64,000 nt of DNA. Source: Pseudomonas sp. SG20056. Its GTDB lineage: Bacteria; Pseudomonadota; Gammaproteobacteria; Pseudomonadales; Pseudomonadaceae. Below the pieces are notes generated by a model. That model saw only the letters and a program-made list of their open reading frames with translations. It was not told the DNA's origin and ran no database searches. Positions 53,023 to 63,192 of the stretch are shown here, in pieces. The position numbers and the translations under genes are program-made. The stretch spans positions 3,286,001 to 3,350,000 of the forward strand of contig NZ_CP134499.1 in the NCBI RefSeq assembly GCF_031764535.1, written 5' to 3'. How positions within the stretch are numbered: the stretch's first letter is position 1; every line of letters begins with the position of its first letter.

Positions 53023-54486
53023 ATGACTGATACACGCTCCCCTTCCCTGCTCGATGCCCTGCTGCCGATTGGCGTGCTGGTTTTGCTGCTGGGCCTTTCC
53101 GTTTACCTGTACGGCGACAGCTCCTCCAGCGGACCGAACCAGATCGCGCTGATGAGCGCCGCCTTTGTCGCTGGCCTGGTCGGTCTGAAGAATGGCCTGC
53201 AGTGGGCGCAGATCGAGGAAGGCATCCTCGCCGGCATCCATATGGCGATGAAGGCCAACCTGATTCTGCTGGCGGTCGGTGCGCTGATCGGTACCTGGAT
53301 TCTCGCAGGCACCGTGCCGACCATGATCTGGCTGGGCCTCAAGCTGATCTCGGCGGAATACTTCTACGTCACCAGCTGCCTGATCTGCGCCCTTACCGCA
53401 CTGTCCATCGGCAGCTCCTGGACCGTGGCCGGCACCCTCGGCATCGGCCTGATGGGCGTGGCGGCGGGCCTGGGCCTGGACCCGGCGATTACCGCCGGGG
53501 CGATCATTTCCGGCGCCTACTTCGGCGACAAGCTCTCGCCGCTGTCAGACACCACCAACCTGGCGCCTGCCGCAGCTGGGGCTGATCTGTTTGCGCATAT
53601 CCGCCTGATGCTACGCACCACGGTGCCGGTGCTGGGCATTGCCCTGGTGCTGTTCTTTATCCTCGGCCAGCAGGCGAACGGCAGCCATGACACCGCACGC
53701 ATCGCCGAAGTGCTGCAGGCGCTGGAAAGCCAGTTCAGCCTGGGCTGGCACCTGCTGCTGCCGGTAGTCCTGCTGCTGTTTCTCGCAATGCGCCAGTGGG
53801 CGGCCTTTCCGGCGGTGTTTGTCGCCGCACTGCTCGGCGGCGTGTTCGCTGTGATCTTTCAGCCCGAGGTGATGGCGCGCCTGGCTGACCCTGCGGCCGG
53901 CAGCCTGGCGCCGCTGAAAACCGTGTGGACCGCGCTGTTCGCCGGTTATGAATCCAGCAGCGGTAACCCGGCGCTGGACGGCCTGCTGTCCAAGGGCGGT
54001 ATGGCCAGCATGCTCACCACGGTGTGGCTGATCATCTGCGCCATGTGCTTTGGCGGCGTACTGGAAAAGCTCGGCCTACTCCAGCGCCTGCTGCAAAGCA
54101 CCCTGCACCTGGCGAAAAGCACCAGCAGCCTGATCGCCAGCACCATTGCCACCACCATCGGCACCAATATCATCACCGCCGACCAGTACATCGCCCTGGT
54201 CCTGCCGGGCCGCATGTACCGCGCCGAGTACGAAAAACGCGGGCTGGCACCGGTCAACCTGTCGCGCGCCCTGGAAGACGGCGGCACCCTGACCTCGGTA
54301 CTGGTGCCGTGGAACACTTGCGGCGCCTATATGGCCGCGACCCTCGGCGTGGCGACCCTGAGTTACCTGCCGTACTGCTTCTTCAATCTGCTGATGCCAC
54401 TACTGGCCATCACCCTGGCCTTTATCTTCCCACCGCAGGCCGTCATGCCTGCCCAGGCCGAACGCGACGACCTGTCGCAGGCCTGA
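53023..54486 (+). CDS. nhaC: NhaC-family Na+/H+ antiporter
   Basis: A 487-aa membrane protein with about 12 helices and NhaC signatures GAIISGAYFGDKLSPLSDTTNLAP and IATTIGTNIITADQYIAL. It exchanges Na+ for H+ (some NhaC-type proteins exchange malate/lactate). The next gene encodes another antiporter, NhaD. Confidence 0.87.
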   Translation: MTDTRSPSLLDALLPIGVLVLLLGLSVYLYGDSSSSGPNQIALMSAAFVAGLVGLKNGLQWAQIEEGILAGIHMAMKANLILLAVGALIGTWILAGTVPTMIWLGLKLISAEYFYVTSCLICALTALSIGSSWTVAGTLGIGLMGVAAGLGLDPAITAGAIISGAYFGDKLSPLSDTTNLAPAAAGADLFAHIRLMLRTTVPVLGIALVLFFILGQQANGSHDTARIAEVLQALESQFSLGWHLLLPVVLLLFLAMRQWAAFPAVFVAALLGGVFAVIFQPEVMARLADPAAGSLAPLKTVWTALFAGYESSSGNPALDGLLSKGGMASMLTTVWLIICAMCFGGVLEKLGLLQRLLQSTLHLAKSTSSLIASTIATTIGTNIITADQYIALVLPGRMYRAEYEKRGLAPVNLSRALEDGGTLTSVLVPWNTCGAYMAATLGVATLSYLPYCFFNLLMPLLAITLAFIFPPQAVMPAQAERDDLSQA

Positions 54487-54697
54487 GCCAAAAACCGCCC
54501 GCGGCTGCGTATCCCGCGCAGTCCGGGCGCGTCAGCGCTAACCGGTCAGTCAGAAAACGCCTATGCAAGTCACAGGCAGGCTTACTGACGATAAATACCC
54601 TCCCAATTTCCGAGCATTTCAGGCATCTTCGTCCACGCATCAAAAGCCTCCGGCACCTCTAATTCAATAAAAAAGCCCTGCAAATGGAATTCTGACC

Positions 54698-56074
54698 ATG
54701 TATGCGTTGATGGCATTGATCTTTGTCCTCGGTTACCTGTGCATCGCCCTCGAACACCCGCTGAAAATCGATAAAGCCGCGTCAGCCATCCTGACCGCAG
54801 TGATCTGCTGGACCCTGCTGGTACTGGGCGCGGACAGCATTCTGCCGCTGATCGGTGCCGCCACCGCCGGCGCCAGTGGTAATGACCATCACGTCACCGA
54901 AGAGCTGCGCCATCATCTGGGCGAGATCTCCGAGATCCTGTTCTTCCTGATGGGCGCCATGACCATCGTCGAGCTGATCGACGCCCATGAAGGCTTCAAG
55001 GTCATCACCGACCGCATTCGCACCAACAAGCGCGTCACCCTGCTCTGGGTCGTCGCGCTGATCACCTTCTTCCTGTCGGCCGTGCTGGACAACCTGACCA
55101 CCACCATCGTCATGGTTTCGCTGCTGCGCAAACTGGTGGCTGATCAGAAAGAGCGCTGGTTCTACGTCGGTATCGTGGTGATTGCCGCCAACGCCGGCGG
55201 CGCCTGGTCGCCAATTGGTGACGTAACCACCACCATGCTGTGGATCGGCAATCAAGTCACCACCAGCGGCATCATCGCCAACCTGTTTATCCCCAGCGTG
55301 GTTTGCCTGCTGGTACCGCTGCTGGTGCTGAGCATGATCATGAAGGGCGAAATCCAGCGCCCGCTGATCAGCGAATCGGACGAGGAACGCCGCGACCCGA
55401 CCACACCCTTTGAGCGCAACCTGGTGTTTATCCTCGGCATTGCTGCCCTGGTGTTTGTGCCGATCTTCAAGACCGTGACCCACCTGCCGCCGTATATGGG
55501 CATCCTCTTCGGCCTGGGCGTGCTCTGGGTGGTCACCGAGGTGATTCACCGTGGCAAGAACGATGAAGATAAGCACCCACTCTCGGTGGTTGGTGTTCTG
55601 CGACGCATCGATACCACCAGCGTGCTGTTCTTCCTTGGCATCCTGCTGGCGGTCTCCAGCCTGGCCACTGCGGGCCACCTGACACAGGTTGCCGTCGCGC
55701 TGCGTGAAAGCCTGGGCAATGTGTACGCGATCAATATCGCCATCGGCCTGCTGTCATCGGTGGTCGATAACGTACCGCTGGTAGCCGGCGCCATGAAAAT
55801 GTACCCACTGGTCACCCCGGAGGCGCTGGCGCTTGCCGGTGCCGACACCGCCTGGCTGAGCAACTTCCAGGTCAACGGCACCTTCTGGGAAATGCTTGCC
55901 TACTGCGCAGGGACTGGCGGCAGCTGCCTGATCATCGGTTCGGCGGCCGGCGTTGCGGCGATGGGCATGGAGAAGATCAACTTTATCTGGTACCTGAAGA
56001 AGATCAGCCTGCTGGCCTTCCTCGGCTACATTTCAGGGGCCGCGACCTATATCGCGATTGCCACCCTGAGCTGA
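54698..56074 (+). CDS. nhaD: NhaD-type Na+/H+ antiporter
   Basis: A 458-aa membrane protein of the NhaD/ArsB superfamily: LGEISEILFFLMGAMTIVELID, SAVLDNLTTTIVMVSLLRKL, NAGGAWSPIGDVTTTMLW and SSVVDNVPLVAGAMKMYP. The two DN-containing helices are the usual ion-binding sites. It lies 210 bp after nhaC on the same strand. Confidence 0.9.
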   Translation: MYALMALIFVLGYLCIALEHPLKIDKAASAILTAVICWTLLVLGADSILPLIGAATAGASGNDHHVTEELRHHLGEISEILFFLMGAMTIVELIDAHEGFKVITDRIRTNKRVTLLWVVALITFFLSAVLDNLTTTIVMVSLLRKLVADQKERWFYVGIVVIAANAGGAWSPIGDVTTTMLWIGNQVTTSGIIANLFIPSVVCLLVPLLVLSMIMKGEIQRPLISESDEERRDPTTPFERNLVFILGIAALVFVPIFKTVTHLPPYMGILFGLGVLWVVTEVIHRGKNDEDKHPLSVVGVLRRIDTTSVLFFLGILLAVSSLATAGHLTQVAVALRESLGNVYAINIAIGLLSSVVDNVPLVAGAMKMYPLVTPEALALAGADTAWLSNFQVNGTFWEMLAYCAGTGGSCLIIGSAAGVAAMGMEKINFIWYLKKISLLAFLGYISGAATYIAIATLS

Positions 56075-56126
56075 CCGTCAATCAGGCCGTGCGCCCCGGC
56101 GCACGGCATCACGCCAGGTACAACCC

Positions 56127-56423
56127 ATGGAAGTCAGCAAAACCCGCAGCAGCTTCTACCGCCGCCTGTACGTGGCCTGGCTGATCGACAGCGGTACGGC
56201 GACCAACGTACCCGCCTTGATGGACGCCACCGGCATGCCCCGGCGTACCGCCCAGGACACCCTGAGCGCCCTGACCGAGCTGGATATCGAGTGCACCTTT
56301 GCCCAGCAAAGCGGTGAGCGCAATAACGCCGGGCACTACGAGATTCGTGACTGGGGCGCGATCAATCCGCAGTGGATTGCCGCCAACCTGGCGCAGATAA
56401 AAGCCGTACTCGGCTACCCCTGA
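56127..56423 (+). CDS. Winged-helix DNA-binding protein
   Basis: A 98-aa protein with a short helix-turn-helix (NVPALMDATGMPRRTAQDTLSAL) and a beta wing (GERNNAGHYEIRDW). It resembles small HTH proteins found next to TVP38-type genes in Pseudomonas. Target unknown. Confidence 0.72.
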   Translation: MEVSKTRSSFYRRLYVAWLIDSGTATNVPALMDATGMPRRTAQDTLSALTELDIECTFAQQSGERNNAGHYEIRDWGAINPQWIAANLAQIKAVLGYP

Positions 56424-56438
56424 AGCCACGAGGCCGCC

Positions 56439-57002
56439 ATGCGCAGTTCCTCCCGCCTGCTGCTGGTCATCCTGTTCCTGCTGGGTCTGTTCGTGCTGTT
56501 CGAAACCCTGGGCATCCGCGCGCAGTTCAACCTCGATGCCTTGCAGGCGCTGCTTCTGATGCACCCGGTCGTCGGTCTGCTGCTGTTTACCCTGCTATTT
56601 GCCCTGGGCAATCTGATCCAGATCCCCGGCTGGGTATTTCTCGCCGCTGCGGTGCTGGCCCTAGGACGGGTGTATGGCGGTGTCGTCACTTATATCGCGG
56701 CCTGCGTGTCCTGCACCGTCACCTACATCACCATTCGCTATCTGGGCGGAAACGCCCTGCGTGAGTTGAACAACCCGCTGGCGCAACGCCTGCTAAACGG
56801 CCTTGATCGCCATCCGCTGGTCAGCATCATCAGTCTACGCATGTTGTTTCAGACCGTACCGGCGTTGAACTACGCGCTGGCCTTGTCTGGCGTGCGCTTT
56901 CGTATCTACCTGCTCGGCACCCTGCTCGGCCTGCCGCTGCCCATTGCCCTGTACTGCGTGTTCTTCGACTACCTGGCCATGCTGCTCAATATTACCCACT
57001 AG
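56439..57002 (+). CDS. TVP38/TMEM64 (VTT-domain) membrane protein
   Basis: A 187-aa protein with VTT-domain features: [43 protein letters not shown] and [22 protein letters not shown] proteins act in membrane lipid transport or scrambling. It lies 15 bp after the HTH gene, so they are likely cotranscribed. Confidence 0.8.
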   Translation: MRSSSRLLLVILFLLGLFVLFETLGIRAQFNLDALQALLLMHPVVGLLLFTLLFALGNLIQIPGWVFLAAAVLALGRVYGGVVTYIAACVSCTVTYITIRYLGGNALRELNNPLAQRLLNGLDRHPLVSIISLRMLFQTVPALNYALALSGVRFRIYLLGTLLGLPLPIALYCVFFDYLAMLLNITH

Positions 57003-57091
57003 AGTCGGCATCCAGCGTTTACCTACAGTCGGCAAGCAACCTGCGCCCAGCTGTGGGAAAATCCCGCGCCCACGCCTTAGATCCGTCTGCC

Positions 57092-58120
57092 ATGTCCTTG
57101 CCGCCGAAACGCCCCACCCGAAAACCTGCCGCACCGCGCACCGCGCCCAGTAAACCTGAGGCCAACAAGGCCGATGCGAGCAAGGGCCAGCTGCACCCAC
57201 GCAACAAGCACCAGGGGCGCTATGACTTTCCCGCGCTGATCAAGGCCAGCCCCGAGCTGGCAGCCTTCGTGATCATCAACCCCTATGGCAAGGAAAGCAT
57301 CGACTTCGCCAACCCAGCGGCGGTCAAGGTGTTCAACCGGGCGCTGCTCAAGCAGTTCTATGGCATCCAGCATTGGGATATTCCGGCGGATTATCTGTGC
57401 CCGCCGATCCCAGGCCGCGCCGATTACCTGCATTACCTGGCCGACCTGCTGGCCGCCAGTAACGGCGGCGAAATCCCGCGCGGCGCCAAAGTGCGTGCGC
57501 TGGATATTGGCGTAGGGGCCAACTGCATCTACCCAATGTTGGGCCACCGCGAATATGCCTGGCAGTTTCTCGGCTCGGACATTGCTGCCAGCGCCATCAC
57601 CTCGGCCAAGACCATCGTGCAGTCCAATCAGGGCTTGAGCGAGGCGATTGAGCTACGCCAGCAGCGCGACAGCGCGCATATCTTTCAGGGCTTGCTGCAT
57701 GCCGATGAGCGCTTCGACCTGACCCTGTGCAACCCGCCCTTCCACGCCAGCGCGGAAGAAGCCAGCAGCGGCAGCAAGCGCAAATGGCGCAACCTCGGCA
57801 AACTCGACCCCAAGCGCAAACTGCCGGTGCTGAACTTCGGCGGTCAGGCGGCAGAGCTGTGGTGCAAGGGCGGTGAAGCGGCGTTTGTCAGCCAGCTGGT
57901 CAAGGAAAGCGCCGAAATTGGCCAGCAGGTGCTGTGGTTTAGCAGCCTGATTTCCAAAGCCGGCAACCTGCCGGGTGTGTACAGTGCCCTGAAAAAGGCC
58001 GGCGCGCTGCAGGTACAAACCGTGGAGATGGCCCAGGGGCAGAAGCAGAGCCGCTTTGTCGCCTGGACCTTTCAGACACCCGAACAGCAGCAGGCCTGGC
58101 GGCAGAATCGCTGGAAGTAA
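57092..58120 (+). CDS. rlmF: 23S rRNA (adenine-1618-N6) methyltransferase RlmF
   Basis: A 342-aa methyltransferase. The basic N-terminus ([16 protein letters not shown]) leads to [17 protein letters not shown], then [16 protein letters not shown], the SAM loop [14 protein letters not shown] and the catalytic NPPFHAS. The start at 57092 is preferred over 57053. It methylates A1618 of 23S rRNA. Confidence 0.92.
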   Translation: MSLPPKRPTRKPAAPRTAPSKPEANKADASKGQLHPRNKHQGRYDFPALIKASPELAAFVIINPYGKESIDFANPAAVKVFNRALLKQFYGIQHWDIPADYLCPPIPGRADYLHYLADLLAASNGGEIPRGAKVRALDIGVGANCIYPMLGHREYAWQFLGSDIAASAITSAKTIVQSNQGLSEAIELRQQRDSAHIFQGLLHADERFDLTLCNPPFHASAEEASSGSKRKWRNLGKLDPKRKLPVLNFGGQAAELWCKGGEAAFVSQLVKESAEIGQQVLWFSSLISKAGNLPGVYSALKKAGALQVQTVEMAQGQKQSRFVAWTFQTPEQQQAWRQNRWK

Positions 58121-58124
58121 TAGC

Positions 58125-59372
58125 CTACCAAGGCAGCCAGCCGCCCAGGACCAACCACACCCCAGCCAGCCCCATGCTGAGCAAGGTTACCGGCACGCCG
58201 CTGCGGGCAAAATCGATAAAACTCAGCGGCACGCCCTGACGCCGCGCGCTTTCGGCGACGATCAGATTCACCACGCTGCCGATCAGCAGCAGGTTGCCGG
58301 CCAGCGTCGACATGATCGCCAAGCCCACCAGCAAGGCCTCGCCGGCCTCCGGCAACACGCCCAACAGCAACATCACATAGGGCACATTGCCAATCAGGTT
58401 GCCGGCCAGCAGCGACAAGCTCGCCAGGGTGATCACCCCATGGGGTAACAGGCCCAAATCGGCCAGATTGCCGGCCAGAGCGGCGACCTGCGGCAGGCCC
58501 ATCGCCGCGCCCGTCACGGTGAACAACCCGGCAAACAGCAGCAACAGGTTCCAGTCGACCTTCTGCACATAGTCGCGGCTGTCCACCCGCCGCGACAGCA
58601 TCACCAGCACCGCAATCAACAGGGCGGAAATCTCCCGCGGCATGCTGGTGGAAAACAGCCCGAGCAGCACCAGGCTGGCCAGCAGCGGTTTCAGGTAACT
58701 GCGCGCGCCATAAATGTGCTGCACCGGGGTTTCCGCCTGCACCGCCGGCTTGGCCGTACCCCAGCGTTTGCGCCACTGCAGCCAGATCACCGCATAGGTG
58801 ATGGCTAACGCCGCCAGTGCCGGTGGGCCGGCAATCCAGGTGTAGGACCAGAAATCCAGGCCACCAGCCTGGCCAATCAGGATGTTCTGCGGATTACCGA
58901 TCAGGCTGGCGCTGGAGCCGGCATTGCACGACAGCGCCAATGCCAGGAGAAACGGCCGCGGGTCGAGGCCACGGGCCAGCAGGCTGTGGCACAGCAGCGG
59001 AGTCAGAGCGAAGGCGACGATATCATTGACCAGCAACGCCGACAGCACACCGCCCAACAGGACCACCCCCAGCAGCAACAGCACCGGCTGCTCGGCATAG
59101 TGGCTGAGTTGCTGGTTAAGCCAGGCGTACACACCAGAGAAGTCGAACTGCGCACTGATCAGCATCAGCGCCAACAGCAGCAACAGCGCGCCGGCATCCA
59201 GATGGCTGGCTGCCTCGCTGGGTGTCTGCGCACCACTGACCAGCAACAACACCGCCGCGCAGCCGGCAATCCAGCTGCGATCAACGCGCAGGCCACGGAT
59301 GCCCCCTGCGGCCATGCCCAGGTAGGTCAATACAAACAGAATCGATACGACCCAAACGGTCATGCCAGCCAT
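58125..59372 (-). CDS. SLC13/ArsB-type anion permease
   Basis: A 415-aa membrane protein with 11-12 helices. LLVNDIVAFALTPLLCHSLL and SCNAGSSASLIGNPQNILIGQ are the ion-transporter (CitMHS/ArsB/NhaD) superfamily signatures. Substrate cannot be read from the sequence. It is convergent with rlmF, with only 4 bp between. Confidence 0.78.
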   Translation of the reverse strand: MAGMTVWVVSILFVLTYLGMAAGGIRGLRVDRSWIAGCAAVLLLVSGAQTPSEAASHLDAGALLLLLALMLISAQFDFSGVYAWLNQQLSHYAEQPVLLLLGVVLLGGVLSALLVNDIVAFALTPLLCHSLLARGLDPRPFLLALALSCNAGSSASLIGNPQNILIGQAGGLDFWSYTWIAGPPALAALAITYAVIWLQWRKRWGTAKPAVQAETPVQHIYGARSYLKPLLASLVLLGLFSTSMPREISALLIAVLVMLSRRVDSRDYVQKVDWNLLLLFAGLFTVTGAAMGLPQVAALAGNLADLGLLPHGVITLASLSLLAGNLIGNVPYVMLLLGVLPEAGEALLVGLAIMSTLAGNLLLIGSVVNLIVAESARRQGVPLSFIDFARSGVPVTLLSMGLAGVWLVLGGWLPW

Positions 59373-59517
59373 CCCCTCATGCCCGCGCGATTGCGCTGCA
59401 GCACTCTAAAGGGCGTGAGGCTGACGGGGAACTGGCCGCAAAGAAAAAAGCGCCAAGCGCAATTTTCAACACCGCGCAACGACGGCCCGAAGGGTGGCCG
59501 CCGCGGATGGCAGCCCA

Positions 59518-59542
59518 TAAAAAACCGGCGCGACGGCCGGCT
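59518..59542 (-). terminator. Terminator after the choice-of-anchor I gene
   Basis: CCGGC (59525-59529) and GCCGG (59536-59540) with a U-run on the minus strand. Confidence 0.6.
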
Positions 59543-59593
59543 TGTTTGCTACTCGGGCAGACGCAGGCAGCGCGCCTGACCACAACAGGCGTA

Positions 59594-60961
59594 TTACTTG
59601 AGCAATTCGAACACCGCCACGTTGCCGCTCTTCTCCAGGCCGGTGACCAGGAAATGCCGCCCCTCACGCTCAACATGAGCCAACCCTTCCGGCGCCAGGT
59701 TGCCGGAGCCTGCGCCTTCACCGGCACCCACGACCTGCAACACCTTAGGTTGCTCGGCCTGGTCAAGGTCGATCAGGGCCAGGGCATCGGCGCGCTCCAG
59801 GGTCGCCACCGCCAGACGTTTGCCGAAGGCATCGAAACTCACCACACCTTCCGGCTCGCTGCCCTTGTTGGGACTGCGTGCATCCGGGTAAACACCAGCC
59901 TGAGCGGCCATATCATCCAGCTGGCTGCCGGTATCACCGAGCAGCTTGCCGCTCATGGCATCGAACACACTGACAGTGCGTCCACCACCGCTGGGCAGGC
60001 CAGCCTTGGTCTTGGCGATTTTCGGGTCGGTATCACCTTCGTCGGCGCTAACCAGGTAACGGCCATCGGCGCTCACCGCCAGGGCATCCGGCTCGCGCAG
60101 GGCAAACAGCTCGGCCGCCGGGGTGTATTTTCCGTCATCGACGATATCCGCGGCATGGCGCACGGTACCCAGACCAAACACCTTGTCCAGCTTGCCTTGC
60201 AGCACATCAACCACCGCAATCGCGTTGTTCTCTTGCAGGCTGACGTAGGCACGCGCACCGTCCGGGCTGAAGGTCACGTATTCCGGCTCGATATGCTCGG
60301 GGCTGGTGCCGAACGGCACTTTCAACTCTTCGCCGTCGATCACCCGCTCCAGCAGACGCTTGTGCTCAGCCTGGGTCGCGCCCTCAACATCTTTCAGGTC
60401 CGGCAGGGTGATCAGGCTGTGCTTGGCCGCCGCCACGCCGCCACTCAGGTCGATCAGACTGATCGAGCCTTCACCGCTGCGAAAACCCTCGCCGTCACGC
60501 ACATAGCCTTCACCTTCGTTGGCCACCACGATGAAGTCGCCATTGGGCGAAAACGCCAGGCTGTCAGGCCAGATACCAATTTCAACGGTATTAAGTAGCT
60601 TGCCATCGGCCACCGAACGCAACTCGACACGACCGTTTTTCAGGCCATCGCTATTGCGAATACACACGGCAAACAGGTCTTCGCTGGGGTGGAAAATCGC
60701 CGAGGTGATTTCCCCCGTGCCGGCTGCCACCAGGTTATGCCGGGCAATGCGCTTGAGCCCCTTGGCCGCATCCAGCTGCAGCACATCGACCAAGCCTTCG
60801 GCGCTATTGGACACAATCACGCGCATGCTCGAAACCTGCGCGCTGACAATTTCAGTGCCGGCAGCGAAGCCGCTCTCGTACAGCGCCAGGGGTTTAAGCT
60901 CAAGAGCAGAGGCCAATGGAGCCAGGGCAAACAGCGCGCAAAGTGTAGGGATTCGCAGCAC
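59594..60961 (-). CDS. Secreted beta-propeller protein, choice-of-anchor I type
   Basis: A 455-aa protein with a signal peptide (MLRIPTLCALFALAPLASA) and repeated WD/YncE-like blades: SLAFSPNGDFIVVANEGEGY, YVTFSPDGARAYVSLQENNA and ADALAVSADGRYLVSADEGDT. The strings NEGE and DEGDT are typical of the choice-of-anchor I domain. It lacks visible catalytic residues. Role unknown, perhaps surface or phosphate-linked. Confidence 0.8.
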   Translation of the reverse strand: MLRIPTLCALFALAPLASALELKPLALYESGFAAGTEIVSAQVSSMRVIVSNSAEGLVDVLQLDAAKGLKRIARHNLVAAGTGEITSAIFHPSEDLFAVCIRNSDGLKNGRVELRSVADGKLLNTVEIGIWPDSLAFSPNGDFIVVANEGEGYVRDGEGFRSGEGSISLIDLSGGVAAAKHSLITLPDLKDVEGATQAEHKRLLERVIDGEELKVPFGTSPEHIEPEYVTFSPDGARAYVSLQENNAIAVVDVLQGKLDKVFGLGTVRHAADIVDDGKYTPAAELFALREPDALAVSADGRYLVSADEGDTDPKIAKTKAGLPSGGGRTVSVFDAMSGKLLGDTGSQLDDMAAQAGVYPDARSPNKGSEPEGVVSFDAFGKRLAVATLERADALALIDLDQAEQPKVLQVVGAGEGAGSGNLAPEGLAHVEREGRHFLVTGLEKSGNVAVFELLK

Positions 60962-61133
60962 AGCAACTATCCTTATGCAGAAACATGGGGATTGAACAAA
61001 TCCGCAGCAGTCTTCACCCGCACGATGACGTTTTAATGAAGTATTAATGGCGTTTTATCTGCGTCTGCGCAGTGGTATTACTAGGCCATAAATACATGCA
61101 GGCGATATTCCCGGTTGTCACTAAGGGGCTTTA

Positions 61134-61928
61134 ATGAAGTGGAAAAACCTGTTCGTCGCGTTCTGCCTGCTGCTGGGGCTGCCCGCGCAAGCCAGCGAAC
61201 AGCCAGAACTGAAGATCAGCGTTGGCGACTGGCCGCCTTATTTGTCCAGCGACTTACAACACAACGGGGTGATTGCCCACCTGATCAGCGACCTGCTCGC
61301 CGATGAGGGCTATCGCGTCACGTTCCAGTTTCTACCCTGGCCACGGGCCTATGCAGCCGCGGCTGCAGGCCGCTTTGACGGCACTGCGGTATGGATGCAC
61401 AAGACCGAGCGCGAGGCGGACTTTCTGTTCAGCGCGCCATTGCTCGATGAACAGTTCGTGTTCTTTCACCTGAAAAGCCTACCCTTTGACTGGCAACGCT
61501 TTGACGACCTCACCGGCATGACCCTCGGCGGCGGCCTGGAATACAGCTACGGCCCACAGTTCGATGCCTTTCTCGCCGAGAACAAGGTGAAGATCGAGCG
61601 CGTTTCAAACGACCAGCAGAACTTCGAGAAGCTGCTCAAGGAGCGCGTGGTGCTCTACCCGCAGGAGATGAACGTCGGTTACGCCGCCCTGCGCAGCCAC
61701 TTCAGCGCGGCAGATCAGGCCAAGATCACCCATCACCCGAAGCCGCTGCTGGTCAATCTGAGCTACCTGATGCTGCCGAAAAACCTGGAAGGCAGTCCGG
61801 CGCTGCTCGATCGCTTCAATAAGCGCCTGCAGCTCTACCGTGACAGTGGCCGTTATCAGCGTTATTTCGATGATCTACAGCAAGGCAAGTACCAGCAGGT
61901 GCCGTCAGCATCACCCACAGACGAGTAA
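61134..61928 (+). CDS. Periplasmic solute-binding protein, family 3
   Basis: A 264-aa protein with signal peptide (NLFVAFCLLLGLPAQA) and SBP_bac_3 features: LKISVGDWPPYLSSD, FLPWPRAYAAAAAGRFDGTA and DFLFSAPLLDEQFVFFH. Probably binds an amino acid or related ligand. No permease gene is next to it, so it may be a sensor or orphan. Confidence 0.8.
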   Translation: MKWKNLFVAFCLLLGLPAQASEQPELKISVGDWPPYLSSDLQHNGVIAHLISDLLADEGYRVTFQFLPWPRAYAAAAAGRFDGTAVWMHKTEREADFLFSAPLLDEQFVFFHLKSLPFDWQRFDDLTGMTLGGGLEYSYGPQFDAFLAENKVKIERVSNDQQNFEKLLKERVVLYPQEMNVGYAALRSHFSAADQAKITHHPKPLLVNLSYLMLPKNLEGSPALLDRFNKRLQLYRDSGRYQRYFDDLQQGKYQQVPSASPTDE

Positions 61929-62049
61929 AAGCCGGTCTTTTATGCACAACTGACTAGAGTGTTTTAGAGAATCACATGCACACCCAGAATAAGAAAAAAT
62001 GGACGAGCGGACCCTACAGTGGCCCGCGATCATGGCAAGGAGCGTATCG

Positions 62050-63192
62050 ATGACCTCTCGACAGCTGCTGCGTGGCCTGGTGATCAGCTGCCTGCTGATA
62101 CCGGGTTTTGCCAGCGCAGCGGAGCCCGGCCTGAGCACGGATGAAGTGCGGATCGGCATGGTCAACGCACAGAGCGGCCCGGCGGCAGCCCTGGGTCTGG
62201 GCATGCTCAATGGCGCTCAGGCCTACTTCAAACGCGTCAACGCCGAAGGCGGGGTACATGGCAGACGTATCCACTTGCTCAGCCGGGACGATGGCTATGA
62301 GCCCAGCCAAACCGCCGCGCATACCCGCAGCCTGTTGCAAACCCAGCAGGTGTTCGCCCTGCTCGGCTATGTCGGCACGCCCACCTCACGCGCCGCCGTG
62401 CCGCTGGCGCTGCGCGCGCAAGTGCCTTACCTGTTCCCCTTTACCGGCGCCGAGTTTCTGCGTACACCGGCCAAACCCGGGGTATTCAATATTCGCGCGT
62501 CCTACATTGAGGAAACCGAGCAACTGGTCGAGCGCATGACCCAGGACCTCAAGCTGAGCAAGATCGCCATCCTGATGCAGGACGACTCCTTCGGTGAGTC
62601 GGTCAAGGGCGGACTCAACGGCGCGCTGGTCAAGCGCGAGCTGAAAATTCATGCGCAGGCGCGTATCCAGCGCAACTCGCTGGACGTGGCCGAGGCCATC
62701 AAGGCCCTGCAGCGCACCCAGCCGGAAGCGGTGTTCTTTGTCGGCACTTACAGGCAACTGGCGGCCTCGATCAAACAGGCGAAAGCGCTGGGCTTCAATA
62801 CACGCTTTGTCAGCGTGTCGTTTATCGGCACCGAGGGGTTTATCCGTGAGATCGGCAGTGACGGCGATGGGGTTTATATATCCCAGGTGGTGCCCTCACC
62901 TGACGACAGCTCGCTGGCGCTGGTGCGCGCCTATCAGGCCGATATGCAGCCCGGCGATTTTGACCATGCTTCGCTGGAGGGTTATATCGGCGCTGCGGTG
63001 TTTACTCAGGCATTGCGCAAAGCCGGCGCTGAGCCTACACGCGAGACGTTTCTCGATGCACTGGAACACCTCGACACAGACCTCGGCGGTTTCAAGGTGG
63101 CATTCTCACGCCGCCAGCACCAGGGCTCCAACGCAGTCTTCCTGACCCGCATCGAAAACGGCCAGGCCATACCCGTTACCAGCATGCGCTAA
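62050..63192 (+). CDS. Branched-chain amino-acid type periplasmic binding protein
   Basis: A 380-aa protein with signal peptide (LLRGLVISCLLIPGFASA). AAGGAG seven bases before the ATG at 62050 fixes the start over other in-frame ATGs. VRIGMVNAQSGPAAALGLGM and LLGYVGTPTSRAAVPLAL match the Leu/Ile/Val-binding (Periplasmic_binding_6) family. No ABC permease genes follow, so it may feed a sensory system. Confidence 0.82.
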   Translation: MTSRQLLRGLVISCLLIPGFASAAEPGLSTDEVRIGMVNAQSGPAAALGLGMLNGAQAYFKRVNAEGGVHGRRIHLLSRDDGYEPSQTAAHTRSLLQTQQVFALLGYVGTPTSRAAVPLALRAQVPYLFPFTGAEFLRTPAKPGVFNIRASYIEETEQLVERMTQDLKLSKIAILMQDDSFGESVKGGLNGALVKRELKIHAQARIQRNSLDVAEAIKALQRTQPEAVFFVGTYRQLAASIKQAKALGFNTRFVSVSFIGTEGFIREIGSDGDGVYISQVVPSPDDSSLALVRAYQADMQPGDFDHASLEGYIGAAVFTQALRKAGAEPTRETFLDALEHLDTDLGGFKVAFSRRQHQGSNAVFLTRIENGQAIPVTSMR